Positions 44,463 through 56,739 of a DNA stretch of 64,000 bases are shown in pieces. A model generated the notes under the pieces. The model had not been told where the DNA came from, did no database searches, and saw only the letters and a list, made by a program, of their open reading frames with translations. Source of the DNA: Oscheius dolichura. Its lineage: Eukaryota; Nematoda; Chromadorea; Rhabditida; Rhabditidae. The position numbers were made by a program, and so were the translations under genes. Within the stretch, counting starts at the first letter, position 1. Each line of letters starts with the position of its first letter. The stretch covers positions 7,626,001-7,690,000 of the forward strand of contig OW051493.1 in assembly GCA_932521035.1 (NCBI GenBank), read 5' to 3'.

Positions 44463-44879
44463 TTATTCCCCTTTTCCCCAAATCCCGCGAAGCGTTCTGA
44501 TCTTGGAGCGGGGCCGAGGTTGACTTGTCATGTGAGAATCCATCAATTCTTCGTTTTTCTCTTCATTTTCTTCAAATGTTTCTCTTCAAATTCGTAAATA
44601 AAGAAACCTTTCCACATTGGATCATTTTCTTTGAGAGCGGAAACACTTCCAATTGATCGCAGGGGTTCCCTGAAAAATTAGAAGCGGAAAACGGCCAGAA
44701 TTCGCTCTTCCTTTCGTGATAAAAAGGAAAATGCGCCCTTATCAGGCGCTCTTCCGGTCGTGATAACGGCCAAAATGCGCCCTTATCAGGCGCTCAGGCA
44801 GTCAATAAACCTCTCCCCGGTCCATTTTCTCACTCTTTTTGCATCCAGCATTCAGTAAAATTCATTTTCAGCTGTCAAA

Positions 44880-46593
44880 ATGAGCGATGATCCACTTATG
44901 GCAATGTACGAAGCCCAGGCGATTGAGCAACAACAAGAAATTGATAGGTTGAAAAGCGAGAAAGAAGAATTGGAGGAAAAATTGAATGGAAATAAAGACG
45001 AATTGGAGGAAAACTTGAATGGAAATGAAGACAAATTGGAAAAAAAATTCAGCAAGCTTTGCAAGTATTTTGGGCTCCCCCTAATGCTAGGTTGTTTGAT
45101 AAGTTCGTCCTTTTTTACGTAACTTTTTATTTTTTGCCCTTTATGAGGTAATTTTGGTATCAAAGTGATCCTTCCGAATTCCCCAGAATCATAAGCACTT
45201 TGGATATGAGTTTCCTGTGACCCTGGCAAGTTAGCTTTCATAGAGTTTCGAGGTCCAAGTAGTAGAGAGGTAAGTCCAGAAATAGCCGAGATATACCGAT
45301 TCTTCCCCGCCATGTTCGTTTGTATCCCACCTTCAGAAGTGTCAAAAAAGGTCGAATCTCGATGATAGCTAACTTGCCAGGGTGATAGGAAAAACCCATC
45401 CAAAACCATATACGGTTCTGGAAAATTCGGAGAGGATCATTTTGATACCAAAACTACCTCGAAAAGTGCAAAAAATAAAAAGTTACGTAAGAAAGGGACG
45501 AACTTATCAAACAGTTTAGTATGCGCTGTTGTATTTCTAATTATTTGGACAGCCGTTGATAATACGACAAAAAGAAAATTCACTTCAGAAACTGTGAGTT
45601 ATTTTTAATGATTTAGCATAGGCCTCCGTTTAGATTTTGATTATGGGAGGAATGAAAAATAACACGGCCCACGCTGGGATGGCAGTGTTGAGCCAGGATA
45701 GAATAGAATGGATTGAAATAGAAATGGAATTACCTTATAAGGCTTCTGGCAGTGGAGCAATCTATCTCAATGGAGAAATCTATTTATTTGGTGGTATCCT
45801 TAATTCAAAAACTTTGTATAAATTGGACAAAAATCTGAAATGGATCCGACTGGCAGATATGAATGTTGGACGCTGGGATATTGAAAATAGTTGTTTGGAA
45901 TGGAATGGAAATATTTGGGTGTTTGGAGGATGGGATCCTGAAAAAGAAGAAGACCTAAGAAGTGTGGAAAGATACGATCCGAAGGAGAATAAATGGACAT
46001 TAATGGCGTGAGTTTAGTTTCGATTTTCTCTTTCATTTGGATAAGTGAAAACCAGATTATTAACAGATTTTAGAGATATGAAACATGGAAGATATCATGC
46101 AGCAGCGACATTATGGAATAATAAAATAATTATTTGTGGTGGATGGACTGGAGATCACACCCTCACGGATACTGCAGAACGTTACAATCCTGAAGATAAC
46201 AGCTGGATTGAATTTACTCATTTACCAAAGCCCCTCGGTGGTGGTCATTCACTCGTTACTTATAAAAATAAGCTTATTCTATTTGGTGGAACAATCAAAA
46301 GAGAAGTAATAAACGCCGTGTGGGAGCTCGACCCTCAAGAATCAAATGCAAAATGGAAACCTTTGTCGCCATTGAAATATCCTTCCGCCTATTTTGCTGG
46401 AATAATCCTTAACCAAGAAATTTATGCAGTTGGTGGAGAGCAGAATTATTATATACATCTGAGTCGAGTTGAAATATTCGATGGAGAACGATGGCGAGAT
46501 GGAGCAGCTCTTCCTTATTCGTGGACTGATATGTCCTCTGTGATTATTCCCCAAACCTTGGCTGATCGTCTTTGCCAGTACAAAAAAGAATAA
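44880..46593 (+). CDS. Membrane-anchored coiled-coil Kelch protein, copy 3
   Basis: Exons 44880-45102, 45520-45593, 45634-46007 and 46074-46593 close in phase (396 aa). Domain order as in copy 1. Intron 1 is only 417 nt: the centre of the inverted repeat is deleted but both terminal arms with the splice sites remain. Confidence 0.8.
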
Positions 46594-46599
46594 ATCGAA

Positions 46600-47570
46600 A
46601 ATAAATTTGTTATTTCTTATAAATCTTCTCAAAAATAGACCAAAACACTAATATTCGACATAAATTCAAGACAGCAGAGGCGTTGTTTCCTGACTTTTTT
46701 GTCGCTCTCGACAGCAAAAAACTGCGAAAGTCACGAAGATTATGGTGAAGAGAATAATTCCAATGACCAGGGGCAGGGCAAACGAAGAAGCGCTCTGAAA
46801 TAAAAACGACTGCTCCGATATTTATTTCCTTTCTCGTCCTAGCCGTCTAACTGTGGCTATTTTCTGCCCTGTTTATCCAATTGTTGCCTTTTCCTCTCCT
46901 GGCTGTCTAACTGCGGCTTCCCAAATGATAAAGATCCGAAAATCACAAGTTTCACGGGCCATTTCATAAAAATAAACCAATAAGAAAGCACAAAAGCATA
47001 CAACAATATTTATTTGACCTATTTTTGCAGTTTAGATATCGTCTAAATCGGTGTAGAATGTCGTAGGATAACAGGCAGGAGGGGTTCCTAATGGCGGCCG
47101 ATACAACTCAAACGGCTGCTGATGATGAAACGGCGATCCAAGGGGACTGCTGCCGTCTGGAGTGGCACCACGGAAGTCATCGCCCCCGCAATAGCATCAA
47201 TAGCCTCAGCATACGAAAAAAGGGGCCTGTTATCCTGAAATTGAACATTTGCTGGCGTTTTAGGACTCAAGGCGTCTGCTTGCTGTCTGACTGTGGCACT
47301 CTGAATATTTTTATGCAACTTTTCGACTTCAAAATGTCTCGACTGTCTAACTGCGGGCGCCTTTTCCACTTTTTTCGCTATTTCCCCGAGATTTTCTGCT
47401 AAAAAAGATGTTTGCTGTCTAGCTGTGGCTCATCCACTCCCAAAGCTACGTTGACTGTCTAACTGTGGCCAATTTCTTCCGGGCTTCTTCTGTTCAAAAC
47501 GTATGTTGGCCGTTTAACTGCGGCTCTTTCCGCCTTTTTTCTTCTTTCCCAGAGAATTTTGCCAGCGGCG
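46600..47570. repeat. Kelch 3' flank duplication and dispersed CTGTCTAACTGTGGC motif array
   Basis: 46640-47150 matches 54695-55170 in direct orientation. A ~16-nt motif (GNCTGTCTAACTGTGGC with variants) occurs at about 46842, 46901, 47282, 47341, 47413, 47453, 47508 and 47573, with spacing irregular and not a multiple of three. Confidence 0.65.
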
Positions 47571-47876
47571 TCAGCCGTCTAATTGTGGCGCTTCTTTCAG
47601 ACGAACCTCTTCCCGCTTGATCGTCTTCTGTTGACTCATGCGAGAATTTTCGCCGCCGGCAACATTGCTGTCATCATTTTTTCCAAAACAATAGAAAGAG
47701 CCAGCTCCAATCGACGACTCCTCGTGGAGATTCTTGAGCTTGGGACGACCGCGAGGAGCGGACTTTGCGGGATTCCTCGTGCCGAGAGCCTTTACAGGAG
47801 ACTGAATATCTCCAAATTTCTGCTGCTGACGATACTTGGCTCGGCGATTCTTGAACCAGACCTGAAAAAATGAGCC
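47571..47876 (-). pseudogene. Orphan K50 (Otx-like) homeobox 3' exon
   Basis: After a TTTTTTCAG acceptor the frame reads VWFKNRRAKYRQQQKFGD, i.e. homeodomain helix 3 starting at position 47, the usual paired/Otx-class intron site, with Lys at position 50. A Lys/Ser-rich tail (RGRPKLKNLHEE) runs to the stop. No upstream homeobox exon is found before unrelated vWA sequence at ~47.95 kb, so the gene appears truncated in this window. Confidence 0.6.
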
Positions 47877-47965
47877 CCGGTTCACAATGGCGCCAATTCG
47901 TATTCAAAAGAGCCACAGTTCTGCCAGAAACCGCCACAGTTCATACGTATGCGCTTCTCGCAGGA

Positions 47966-49265
47966 AAGTTCTGGCTGCCCGGATCACGGAACCCCATCTC
48001 GGGGACGACTGACTGCACCAAGGCGGCCCGTGACCCTCCCGACCAGCTTAACGAGTGGAAGATGCTCCACCACAAGAAGCATGGGAAGTCGGCCACTCTG
48101 GAAACCGCGTACTGGGCCCCCGGCATGCCAAACAAACGCTGCTCGGATCAGGGACGGTACGCCATGGCCTATCATAATGGAAAAGTCGTTGACGTGCCGA
48201 TTTTTGATCGTCTGCCGCTGGTTTGTGTCCAAGCAACAAAGCCCCCTCCCATCCCGAAGAGCGCCAGCCACTGCTACAAGAACTCGGAACCGAATGGCAA
48301 CGGTGGCTGCAAGTGTAAGGCCGGCTTCGAAGATGTTCTTGGCCCTACATTTGATAAGGACCAAAGTGTTATGAGATCCTATATTCAACAATTCAATTTG
48401 AAGCCTGTAAGTGACCTCAGCAACCCGTATTGTCTAATTTCTTTTCAGGGATACGTTTGCTTGCGCGACCCTTGTACGCCTGACCAGCGAACGGAGCAGA
48501 CAAATTTGGAGGCTATTCTTTTTGTGATTGATGGTTCTGGTTCCATTTATCCTCATCACTTTGCCGAGGTTTGTAATAATTGAAATTTTCGGCAGATTAG
48601 AGGAACATTTAGATGAAACAATTTCTGGAAGATGCTGGAAATTGGTTGCCCAGACACGTTCTCATCTATATGCTACAATATGGTTAAATAAGAAAGACTG
48701 CTTGGTATGTTGGCCCTACGACGAGAACTATTTTTGGCATGGATGGGCTGAAAAAGATTGGAGTCGATCTAGCTACGATGGTGCTGTAAGACACGTTATG
48801 AGACAAATTGGCGGTGTAACTCCAACCTATTGGGCTATAGATTTGACGAGAGACTGGTATAATGATCATGCCGGAAAGAATAGACCGGCTTTAATGATTG
48901 TTATTACTGATGGTAAGGCGAGCGATAGCCGAGGAGATAAGATTGAATGGGTAAGTTAGTTACAGCTTAGGGTGGTATCAAAAAGATGGGACGTAATCAC
49001 AATAGGGCGAATAAAACAAAGAAGTACATATTAAATGTATTTTCAGGTTCGTAGGCGCAACATCGACATTAAATATGTGACAGTGGGCCACTTTGATACC
49101 AGTGGAATGATACAGGATGTAAAGGACCCCGCTAAGGATATCATTTTAATGGACAATTACTATGTTCTGAGAGAACAGCTAAAAATCAAGATTATCAACT
49201 TCATGAGCTGTACCTGCATCAAAACCACAGAAGTTGACGACGCCATGCAGCCGGCTTACGAATAA
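47966..49265 (+). pseudogene. vWA/lectin-type secreted gene, 3' half
   Basis: Begins mid-domain (GKFWLPGSRNPISG) after a GCTTCTCGCAG acceptor. It continues through DQGRYAMAYHNGKVVDVP, GGCKCKAGFEDVL, and a vWA domain with MIDAS FVIDGSGSI, NWLPRHVLIYMLQYG, TPTYWAIDLTRDW and PALMIVITDGKA. The last exon (RRRNIDIKYVTVGHFD ... DAMQPAYE) ends at 49264. The frame around 48.68 kb needs a shift I could not explain by splicing. Lacks a signal peptide; probably a decayed duplicate. Confidence 0.6.
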
Positions 49266-49741
49266 TCTGGGTCGTGGCAGCCGATGCGGTCTACTGTTGC
49301 CCGTATTGTGCTCTCTCTTTTTGTCGTCTACGGGTAAAAGAGAGTCGGCCAACCGAGTTTTAACATCATCGCCGGCAAAATGAGAAATCATTTTCATAGG
49401 ATACTCGTTAATAAATCCTCGCCGTGCAAAGTCTTGCTGTTTTCTTGTTTTCTTTCTTTCTCTGTCTCTTGTTTACAGTCTTCTTCCTAGTTTTTGATTG
49501 TGTTCTCCGAATTTCTTTCTCCGATTTATCCGATTTTGGCTGAAAACCGGCGAGAAATCCGAACGGATTACTGTAGAATTCAAAACTCGGTTATGGTTAT
49601 TGGTATTTGAGGAAAAATCTACCCAACCATGAATTCTTGACAACCCGGGTTTAACTCGGGTTACTGTAGCCAAAGTCTCGACTTGTCCGTAATCCTGGCG
49701 TCAGATTCGGTAGTCGTTCATTTTACAACTGCTCCTCGAAG

Positions 49742-50400
49742 AATGGCTGCTTCTATGGATTCTTCCCGTAATTTTCGCTACCGTAACCCAGCTGATGTCC
49801 GTTTTAGGACCCACGGATCGACTGTATGTCGCCGGAGAGGCCAAAGACTCCAAAATGGAGGCCAAAGCCCAAGTAAAAGCTCGGCGCAGGAAGTCATCAC
49901 AGATAGCCTCGAAAAAGCCTTCAGAAGAGGTGAAAATATCGAAGAAGGACAGCAAAGAAGCGGCCAAAACGAGAAAGTCGACGGAGCTGAGCAAGACGGT
50001 CAGTCTCTCACTGATGGCTGGAGATGAAAAGGATTTCGATAAGACACAATGGGATAGGACGATATTCGGCGTGAACTACAGCCAGGAAATGGTGGAGAAG
50101 GAGCTGGGTACTGTAGAGTCAACTCAACGATCACTGACCATCGTGGCCGCGGTGGACAATGAAAAGGATAAGCCGTCTGACAGGCCGGTACAAGTGTCAA
50201 CGCCGGAGAAGAAGACGAAAAAAGAAGAAAATGTAACAAAAACTACTGTATCCAGAATGGAGGATAAGAAACGTGAACCGCCAACGCCGAAACGCACCAC
50301 GGCACCGACAACTCCCGCCCCGAAGACCTCGGAAATTCCTAAAAAAGAACAAGGAAGAAAAGTAACGAGCGATTATCAACCGGCTGACGTGCTTGTACGT
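49742..50400 (+). CDS. Lys/Glu/Thr-rich disordered protein
   Basis: MAASMDSSRNFRYR leads, via a possible 25-nt intron, into PTDRLYVAGEAKDSKMEAK, then a long Lys/Ser/Thr-rich region with DKTQWDRTIFGVNY and QRSLTIVAAVDN, ending near SDYQPADVL at a possible GTACGT donor. No domain. Part (50.12-50.18 kb) is repeated at 55.79 kb in a shortened duplicate. Downstream exons are not identified. Confidence 0.45.
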
Positions 50401-50464
50401 TTTACCAGTATTTCTTATTTTGTTTTTGGCTATTTTCGCTCGTCACAAAAAAATGGACTATAAA

Positions 50465-51830
50465 CAGGGGGTGCCGGGTGGCAGACCAGAATTGTGCTCC
50501 GTATTCACCACTAGGACTGTAGAAAAACACCTAACAAGGCGGATACGGTAGCTCAATAGTCCACAGTATGGTTGGAATCAAGATGGGAAAGGCTAGAAAG
50601 TGGAGAACCTTCCTGGACCTCAGGTTCTGCTAGGGCCACATGAGTGAAATCTCGGCTCTGCCACCGCGACGATCCTCTCGTCTGTTTCCAATGGCCGACT
50701 TTTCAACTCCGGCTATCCATTTAGTATTTTCAAAAGCAAAAACTTGCTTGATTTTCAATTTCAACCTGACATTCAGGCGCTTTTTTTAGCCAAATTGCCT
50801 AGCAGTCCTGTAGTTGAAAATCCAGCCATTGCAAAAAAAACCTCAGCGGTCAGTCTGGTCTGATCAAAATTACCCAGGGGTTCTATGACAACCGCAGGTC
50901 TACAAGCATCTGGGCACTTTTCTAGAAGAACCAGTAACAAATCCTAACTGCACTTTTCTATGCAGAAGGTATAGCGCTGGAGATTGGTCGTACACGGCTC
51001 GATAGTCCGATCCCCTGCACCCGTAAAGTCTCGGCCGAAGGAACATCTTTATTCAAAACTGTTACAAAACTGTGGCGCCTTTATACCGTTGTCTTGCCGA
51101 GACCTTTTCATTTTTGTGGCTCTGATTTCAAAAGACTCTGAGCCCAGTAATCCGCCTTCCGGCTATGGAAAGGTTGTTTTTATCATTTTTTTTCTGATTT
51201 TGTTAAACTGAAACTTGCGCGGTCTCATTTTCATCGGGTGCAGGTTTATTGAAGAAATCGCCGTCATTATAGGTTCATTTTGTTCGATTGAAGAGATTTT
51301 TGAGGAGAGGTCGACATGTTTTAAAGTAGATAAAATTTGTCCTCTAAAAGGGTTTAAAATTGCTTCAAATATTCAAGAGAGCATTCTTCTTGTCTCTTCT
51401 CCCAGATGATCCTTTGTAAATCCTTGTTTCATTTTTGGAAGATTGGTTAAATTTGCACCGGTCGCCGATTGTTACATAGAAGGAAGGGAAAATAAGAAGG
51501 TGTTTTGACACCGGCCATCAAAAAATTAGCCGTGGTTCGACACTTGTCCCAGTATTGTCCCCTTTTTGTCTATTCCTTCACTTTTTGCCCATTATCGACC
51601 TCTTTTTGTCCATTTCTGTCAAACCACAAGTTTTCTTTGAGTTTCTCTTTTTAAGATAGTGATCTTCTTATCGTTGACCCCTAAGTCGATTTGCCGTCAA
51701 GGATCTGTTTCTCAATCCTCGTTGTTTCTTTAAAAAAAGAGCAACAACCTCAAGGATTTGTTATTTTCGAAAGCAGCGCCACGTGAGCCCCCGGCCAAAA
51801 TGGCGTCAACAAGGAGGAGCGCCCTCCCCT
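50465..51830. repeat. Non-coding duplicated segment
   Basis: 50465-51180 is repeated in direct orientation at 55875-56455, including AACAGGGGGTGCCGGGTGGC and TAAAGTCTCGGCCGAAGG. 51545-51660 resembles 58525-58610 upstream of ENY2. No gene supported except a possible minus-strand 3' exon ending at about 51050. Confidence 0.5.
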
Positions 51831-51835
51831 TCCCT

Positions 51836-52331
51836 TTATAAGCTGAACTTCATCTAGCCGAATTCCATCCGACCAATTTATCTACGTTGCTTTTTTTTAA
51901 CTGAGAAGTTCAACTATTTTTACAAGAGAAAAATATGTCCGACAGAAACTAGGTCAGTTTTCTACCCCAGTACATTCTATTTTCCTAATAACCCAGGAAA
52001 TTTCCACAAATCTTTTATGTTCGCATCGGCTTTTTTAAATGAAATCAACTAATTTTTCTCTTTCAAATCAAACTAACGTCTGAAAATGAGCTGTTACAGT
52101 CTTTTTTCAGTCTTAGAAGGGCCAAAACTCTGCTCAAAAGGTCCTCCTTTGCCATAAATTAACCTAAAACAAGCTTTTACTCCGCTAAATTTTAATCAAA
52201 CGGGGGTAAAAAATGATTTGAACTGGATATAAAATTAATAATTTTCAGAAAAACATTCTTGAGAAGGGAGTAGACAAGGTTAAAGACGTAGCTTCTAGTG
52301 TCAAGGATACTGTCAAGGAGGGCTATAATGA
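51836..52331 (+). CDS. Possible LEA-like short protein, incomplete
   Basis: TTTATAAG at 51836 could be a TATA box. MSDRN at 51934 meets an in-frame TAG before the likely donor. The exon 52249-52331 encodes KNILEKGVDKVKDVASSVKD, an amphipathic Lys/Val/Asp repeat typical of group 3 LEA-like helices. A Kelch copy begins 350 bp downstream, so the gene may be interrupted. Confidence 0.25.
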
Positions 52332-52678
52332 GTGAGTTTTTTCTTCTCTTTTCCTGCGTAATCTCCAGACCTACTAAAATTACAATCTGTAGTTCTTTAA
52401 ATGACTTTCCAAAAACCGTAGAAAATTCAAAAATCTTCAGACTTGTCGGGAATTCCTACGATTGTGATGGTAAAGCAGTGTCCCTACGTCGCGGAAAAGG
52501 AATTGCGATGATCAATCTTCTTCCCGTGATAACGGCCAAAATGCGGCGATCAAGCAATCGATGGCCGGCCAATTTCCCCATTTCTCACTCTTTGCAGCAG
52601 TCAGCAAACCTCTCGCCAGCCCATTTTCTCATTCTTTTTGTATTATTCATTCAGTAAAATTCACTTTCAGCAGTCAAA

Positions 52679-54675
52679 ATGAGCGATGATCCACTTATGG
52701 CAATGCACGAAGCTCAGGCGATCGCTATTGAGAAACAATTAGAAATTGATAGGTTGAAAAGCGAGAAAGAAGAATTGGAGGAAAAATTGAATGGAAATGA
52801 AGACGAATTGGAGGAAAAATTGAATGGAAATGAAGACGAATTGGAGGAAAAATTGAATGGAAATGAAGACAAATTGGAAAAAAAATTCAGCAAGCTTTGC
52901 AAGTATTTAGGGCTCCCACTAATGCTAAGCTGTTTGATAAGTTCGTCCCTTTTTTACGTAACTTTTTATTTTGCATACGTTTTGAGGTGCTTTTGGTGTC
53001 AAAATGATTCTCTCCTAATTCCCCAGAATCGTAAGCACTTTGGATATGAGTTTCCTGTGACCCTGGCAAGTTAGCTTTCATAGAGTTTCGACCATTTTTG
53101 ACACGAGGTGATGTGGTGACTCACCATGCAGCGTTCATAAAAAGTTAGGTTGCTCTTTTTGCAGAGTTTGACGTCAGCTATCAGCAAAAAAAGTTTATCC
53201 CGGTAGCCTCTAGGATGGCCGAGTAGCGCTCTTTTGAAAATGTCAAATTTGTATATAGGGAAACTCAACGGCAAAAATCCAATTAATTCCAATTACTTCA
53301 GCGTTGGTATGATTCTATAGATCTCGGCCTAACGAACAGCTTTTGTTCAAGTAGTAGAGAGGTAAGTCCAGAAATAGCCGAGATATACCGATTCTTCCCC
53401 GCCATGTTCGTTTGTATCCCACCTTCAGAAGTGTCAAAAAAGGTCGAATCTCGATGATAGCTAACTTGCCAGGGTGATAGGAAACACCCATCCAAAACCA
53501 TATACGGTTCTGGAAAATTCGGAGAGGATCATTTTGATACCAAAACTACCTCGAAAAATGCAAAAAATAAAAAGTTACGTAAAAAAGGGACGAACTTATC
53601 AAACAGTTTAGTATGCGCTGTTGTATTTCTAAGTCGGACAGCCGTTGACAATACGACAAAAAGAAAATCCACTTCAGAAACTGTGAGTTATTTTTTAGAT
53701 TTAACATAGGCCTCCGTTTAGATTTTGATTATGGGAGGAGTGAAAAATAATAACACGGCCTACGCTGGAATGGCAGTGTTGAGCCAGGATAGAACAAAAT
53801 GGATTGAAATAGAACTGAAATTACCTTATGAGGCTCTTGGTAGTGGAGCAATTTATCTCAATGGAGAAATCTATTTATTTGGTGATTATTTTAATCCAAA
53901 AGCTTTGTATAAATTGGACAAAAATCTGAAATGGATTCGACTGGCTGATATGAATGTTGGACGCGGGGGGATGGAAAATAATGGTTTGGAATGGAATGGA
54001 TATATTTGGGTGTTCGGAGGATATGATGAAAATGAAAAACCTCTAAAAAGTGTGGAAAGATACGATCCGAAGGAGAATAAATGGACATTAATGGCGTGAG
54101 TTTAGTTTCGATTTTCTCTTTTGTTTGGATAAGTGAAAACCAGATTATTAACAGATTTTAGAGATATGAAAGAGGCCAGAACTTATGCAGCAGCGGCAGT
54201 ATGGAACAATAAAATAATTATTTGTGGTGGATCGATTGGATTACTTAACGTCACGAATTCTGCAGAATGTTACAATCCTGAAGATAACAGCTCGATTGAA
54301 TTTACTTCTTTACCAAAGCACCTCGGTGGTCATTCACTCGTTACTTATGAAAATAAGTTTATTATATTTGGTGGAGGTGATAGCAACGGGCCAACAAACG
54401 CCGTGTGGGAGCTCGACCCTCAAGAATCAAATCGAACATGGAAACCCTTGGAACCAATGAAATATCCTTCCATCCATTTTGCTGGAATAATCCTTAACCA
54501 AGAAATCTATGCAATTGGTGGATTGCAGGTTGGTTTACATCTGAGTGGAGTTGAAATATTCGATGGAGAACGATGGCGAGATGGAGCAGCTCTTCCTTAT
54601 TCGTGGGCTTTTATGTCCTCTGTGATTATTCCCCAAACCTTGGCTGATCGTCTTTGCCAGTACAAAAAAGAATAA
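52679..54675 (+). CDS. Membrane-anchored coiled-coil Kelch protein, copy 4
   Basis: Exons 52679-52940, 53612-53682, 53722-54095 and 54162-54675 close in phase (406 aa). The coiled coil is lengthened by tandem 33-nt units (EEKLNGNEDEL repeated). Kelch blades as in copy 1, but the second blade reads LFGDY rather than LFGG. Intron 1 (671 nt) retains the full inverted repeat. Confidence 0.8.
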
Positions 54676-55189
54676 ATAAATTTGTTATTTCTTATAAATC
54701 ACTAATATTCGACATAAATTCAAGACAGCAGAGGCGTTGTTTCCTGACTTTTTTGTCGCTCTCGACAGCAAAAAACTGCGGAAGTCACGAAGATTATGGT
54801 GAAGAGAATAATTCCAATGACCAGGGGCAGGGCAAACGAAGAAGCGCTCTGAAATAAAAACGACTGCTCCGATATTTATTTCCTTTCTCGTCCTAGCCGT
54901 CTAACTGTGGCTATTTTCTGCCCTGTTTATCCAATTGTTGCCTTTTCATCTCCTGGCTGTCTAACTGCGGCTTCCCAAATGAAAAAGAGTCGAAAAATCA
55001 CACGTTTCACGGGCCATTTCATAAAAATAAACCAATAAGACAAAAGCATACAACAATATTTATTTGACCTATTTTTGCAGTTTAGATATCGTCTAAATCG
55101 GTGTAGAATGGATAGCAGGCAGGAGGGGTTCCTAATGGCGGCCGATACAACTCAAACGGCTGCTGATGATGGGCAAGTAGATCGGGCCA

Positions 55190-55440
55190 TTAAAGTAAAG
55201 AAATACACAGCAAATATGTATTTTCAGCTTCGGGACCGCAACATCGACATTAAATATGTGGCTGTCAACGGCGCCTCTAAGTATATGCTTATGGATGTAA
55301 AGGACTAGAATGATATCGTTGAAATGGACAGTTACACTTCTCTGAGAGACCACCTACAGAACAAGATTATCGAATTCATAAGCTGTGCCTGCATCGAGGC
55401 GAAAGAAATTGGCGACGCCATGCAGTCTGCTTACCAATAA
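55190..55440 (+). pseudogene. vWA gene last-exon fragment with stop
   Basis: RDRNIDIKYVAVNGASKY ... MDVKD then TAG in frame, followed by SYTSLRDHLQNKIIEF and AMQSAYQ-stop, paralogous to 49040-49264. It sits directly behind duplicated Kelch 3' flank. Confidence 0.75.
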
Positions 55441-56700
55441 TCTGGTTCGTGGCAGCCGATGCGGTCTACTGTTGCCCGTATTGTGTCCTCTCTTTTTGTC
55501 GTCTACGGGCAAAAGAGAGTCGACCAACCGAGTTTTTTCACCATCGCCGGCAAAATGAGAAATCATTTTCATAGGATACTCGTTAATAAATCCTCGCCGT
55601 GCAAAGTCTTGCTGTTTTTTTTCTTTCTTTCTCTGTCTCTTGTTTACAGTCTTCTTCCTAGTTTTTGATTGTATTCTCCGAATTTCTTTCTCCGATTTAT
55701 CCGATTTTGGCTGAAAACCGGCGAGAAATCCGAACGGATTACTGTAGAATTCAAAACTCGGTTATGGTTATTGGTATTCAACTCAACGATCACTGACCAT
55801 CGTGGCCGCGGTGGACAATGGAAAGGATAAGTCGTCATTTCTTATTTTGTTTTTGGCTATTTTCGCTCGTCACAAAAAATAAACAGGGGGTGCCGGGTGG
55901 CAGACCAGAATTGTGCTCCGTATTCACCACTAGGACTGTAGAAAAACACCTAACAAGGCGGATACGGTAGCTCAATAGTCCACAGTATGGTTGGAATCAA
56001 GATGGGAAAGGCTAGAAAGTGGAGAACCTTCCTGGACCTCAAGTTATACTAGGGCCAGATGAGGGTCTGAAATCTCTCGCCCCTGCCAGTGCAACCATCC
56101 TCTAGTCCGCTTCCAACGGCTGGCTTTTCAACTCCGGCTATCCATTTAGTCTGGTCTGATCAAAATTACCCAGGGGTTCTATGACAACCGCAGGTCTACA
56201 AGCATCTGGGCACTTTTCTAGAAGAACCAGTAACAAATCCTAACTGCACTTTTCTATGCAGAAGGTATAGCGCTGGAGATTGGTCGTACACGGCTCGATA
56301 GTCCGATCCCCTGCACCCGTAAAGTCTCGGCCGAAGGAACATCTTTATTCAAAACTGTTACAAAACTGTGGCGCCTTTATACCGTTGTCTTGCCGAGACC
56401 TTTTCATTTTTGTGGCTCTTATTTCAAAAGACTCTGAGCCCAGTAATCCGCCTTCCGGTCGGATCCCGGCTATGGCAGTGGGTAAACCGGGGTCTCTACA
56501 ATCCGGAGCCTTCTTTTTAAGATTAAATGATGAATATCTGACTACTGTAGGTTCTCGAGCGTCAAAAAGGGCTTTCTAGAAGATTCGGGGGCAGATAGTG
56601 GGAAATGATCCCTGCTCTCCTTCCCTTTTTTGCTTTTTGACGATAGAGAAGCCCTACTACCGTTTCTGATTATCGAAAAGTTGCGAAGGGCATTCAAGGC
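55441..56700. repeat. Shortened direct duplicate of 49.27-51.2 kb
   Basis: Segments match 49265-49600, 50120-50160 and 50400-51165 in order, with large deletions between. No intact gene seen. Confidence 0.6.
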
Positions 56701-56739
56701 GGATATTTGGTACTAATTAAAAACATCAATTTTCAGATT

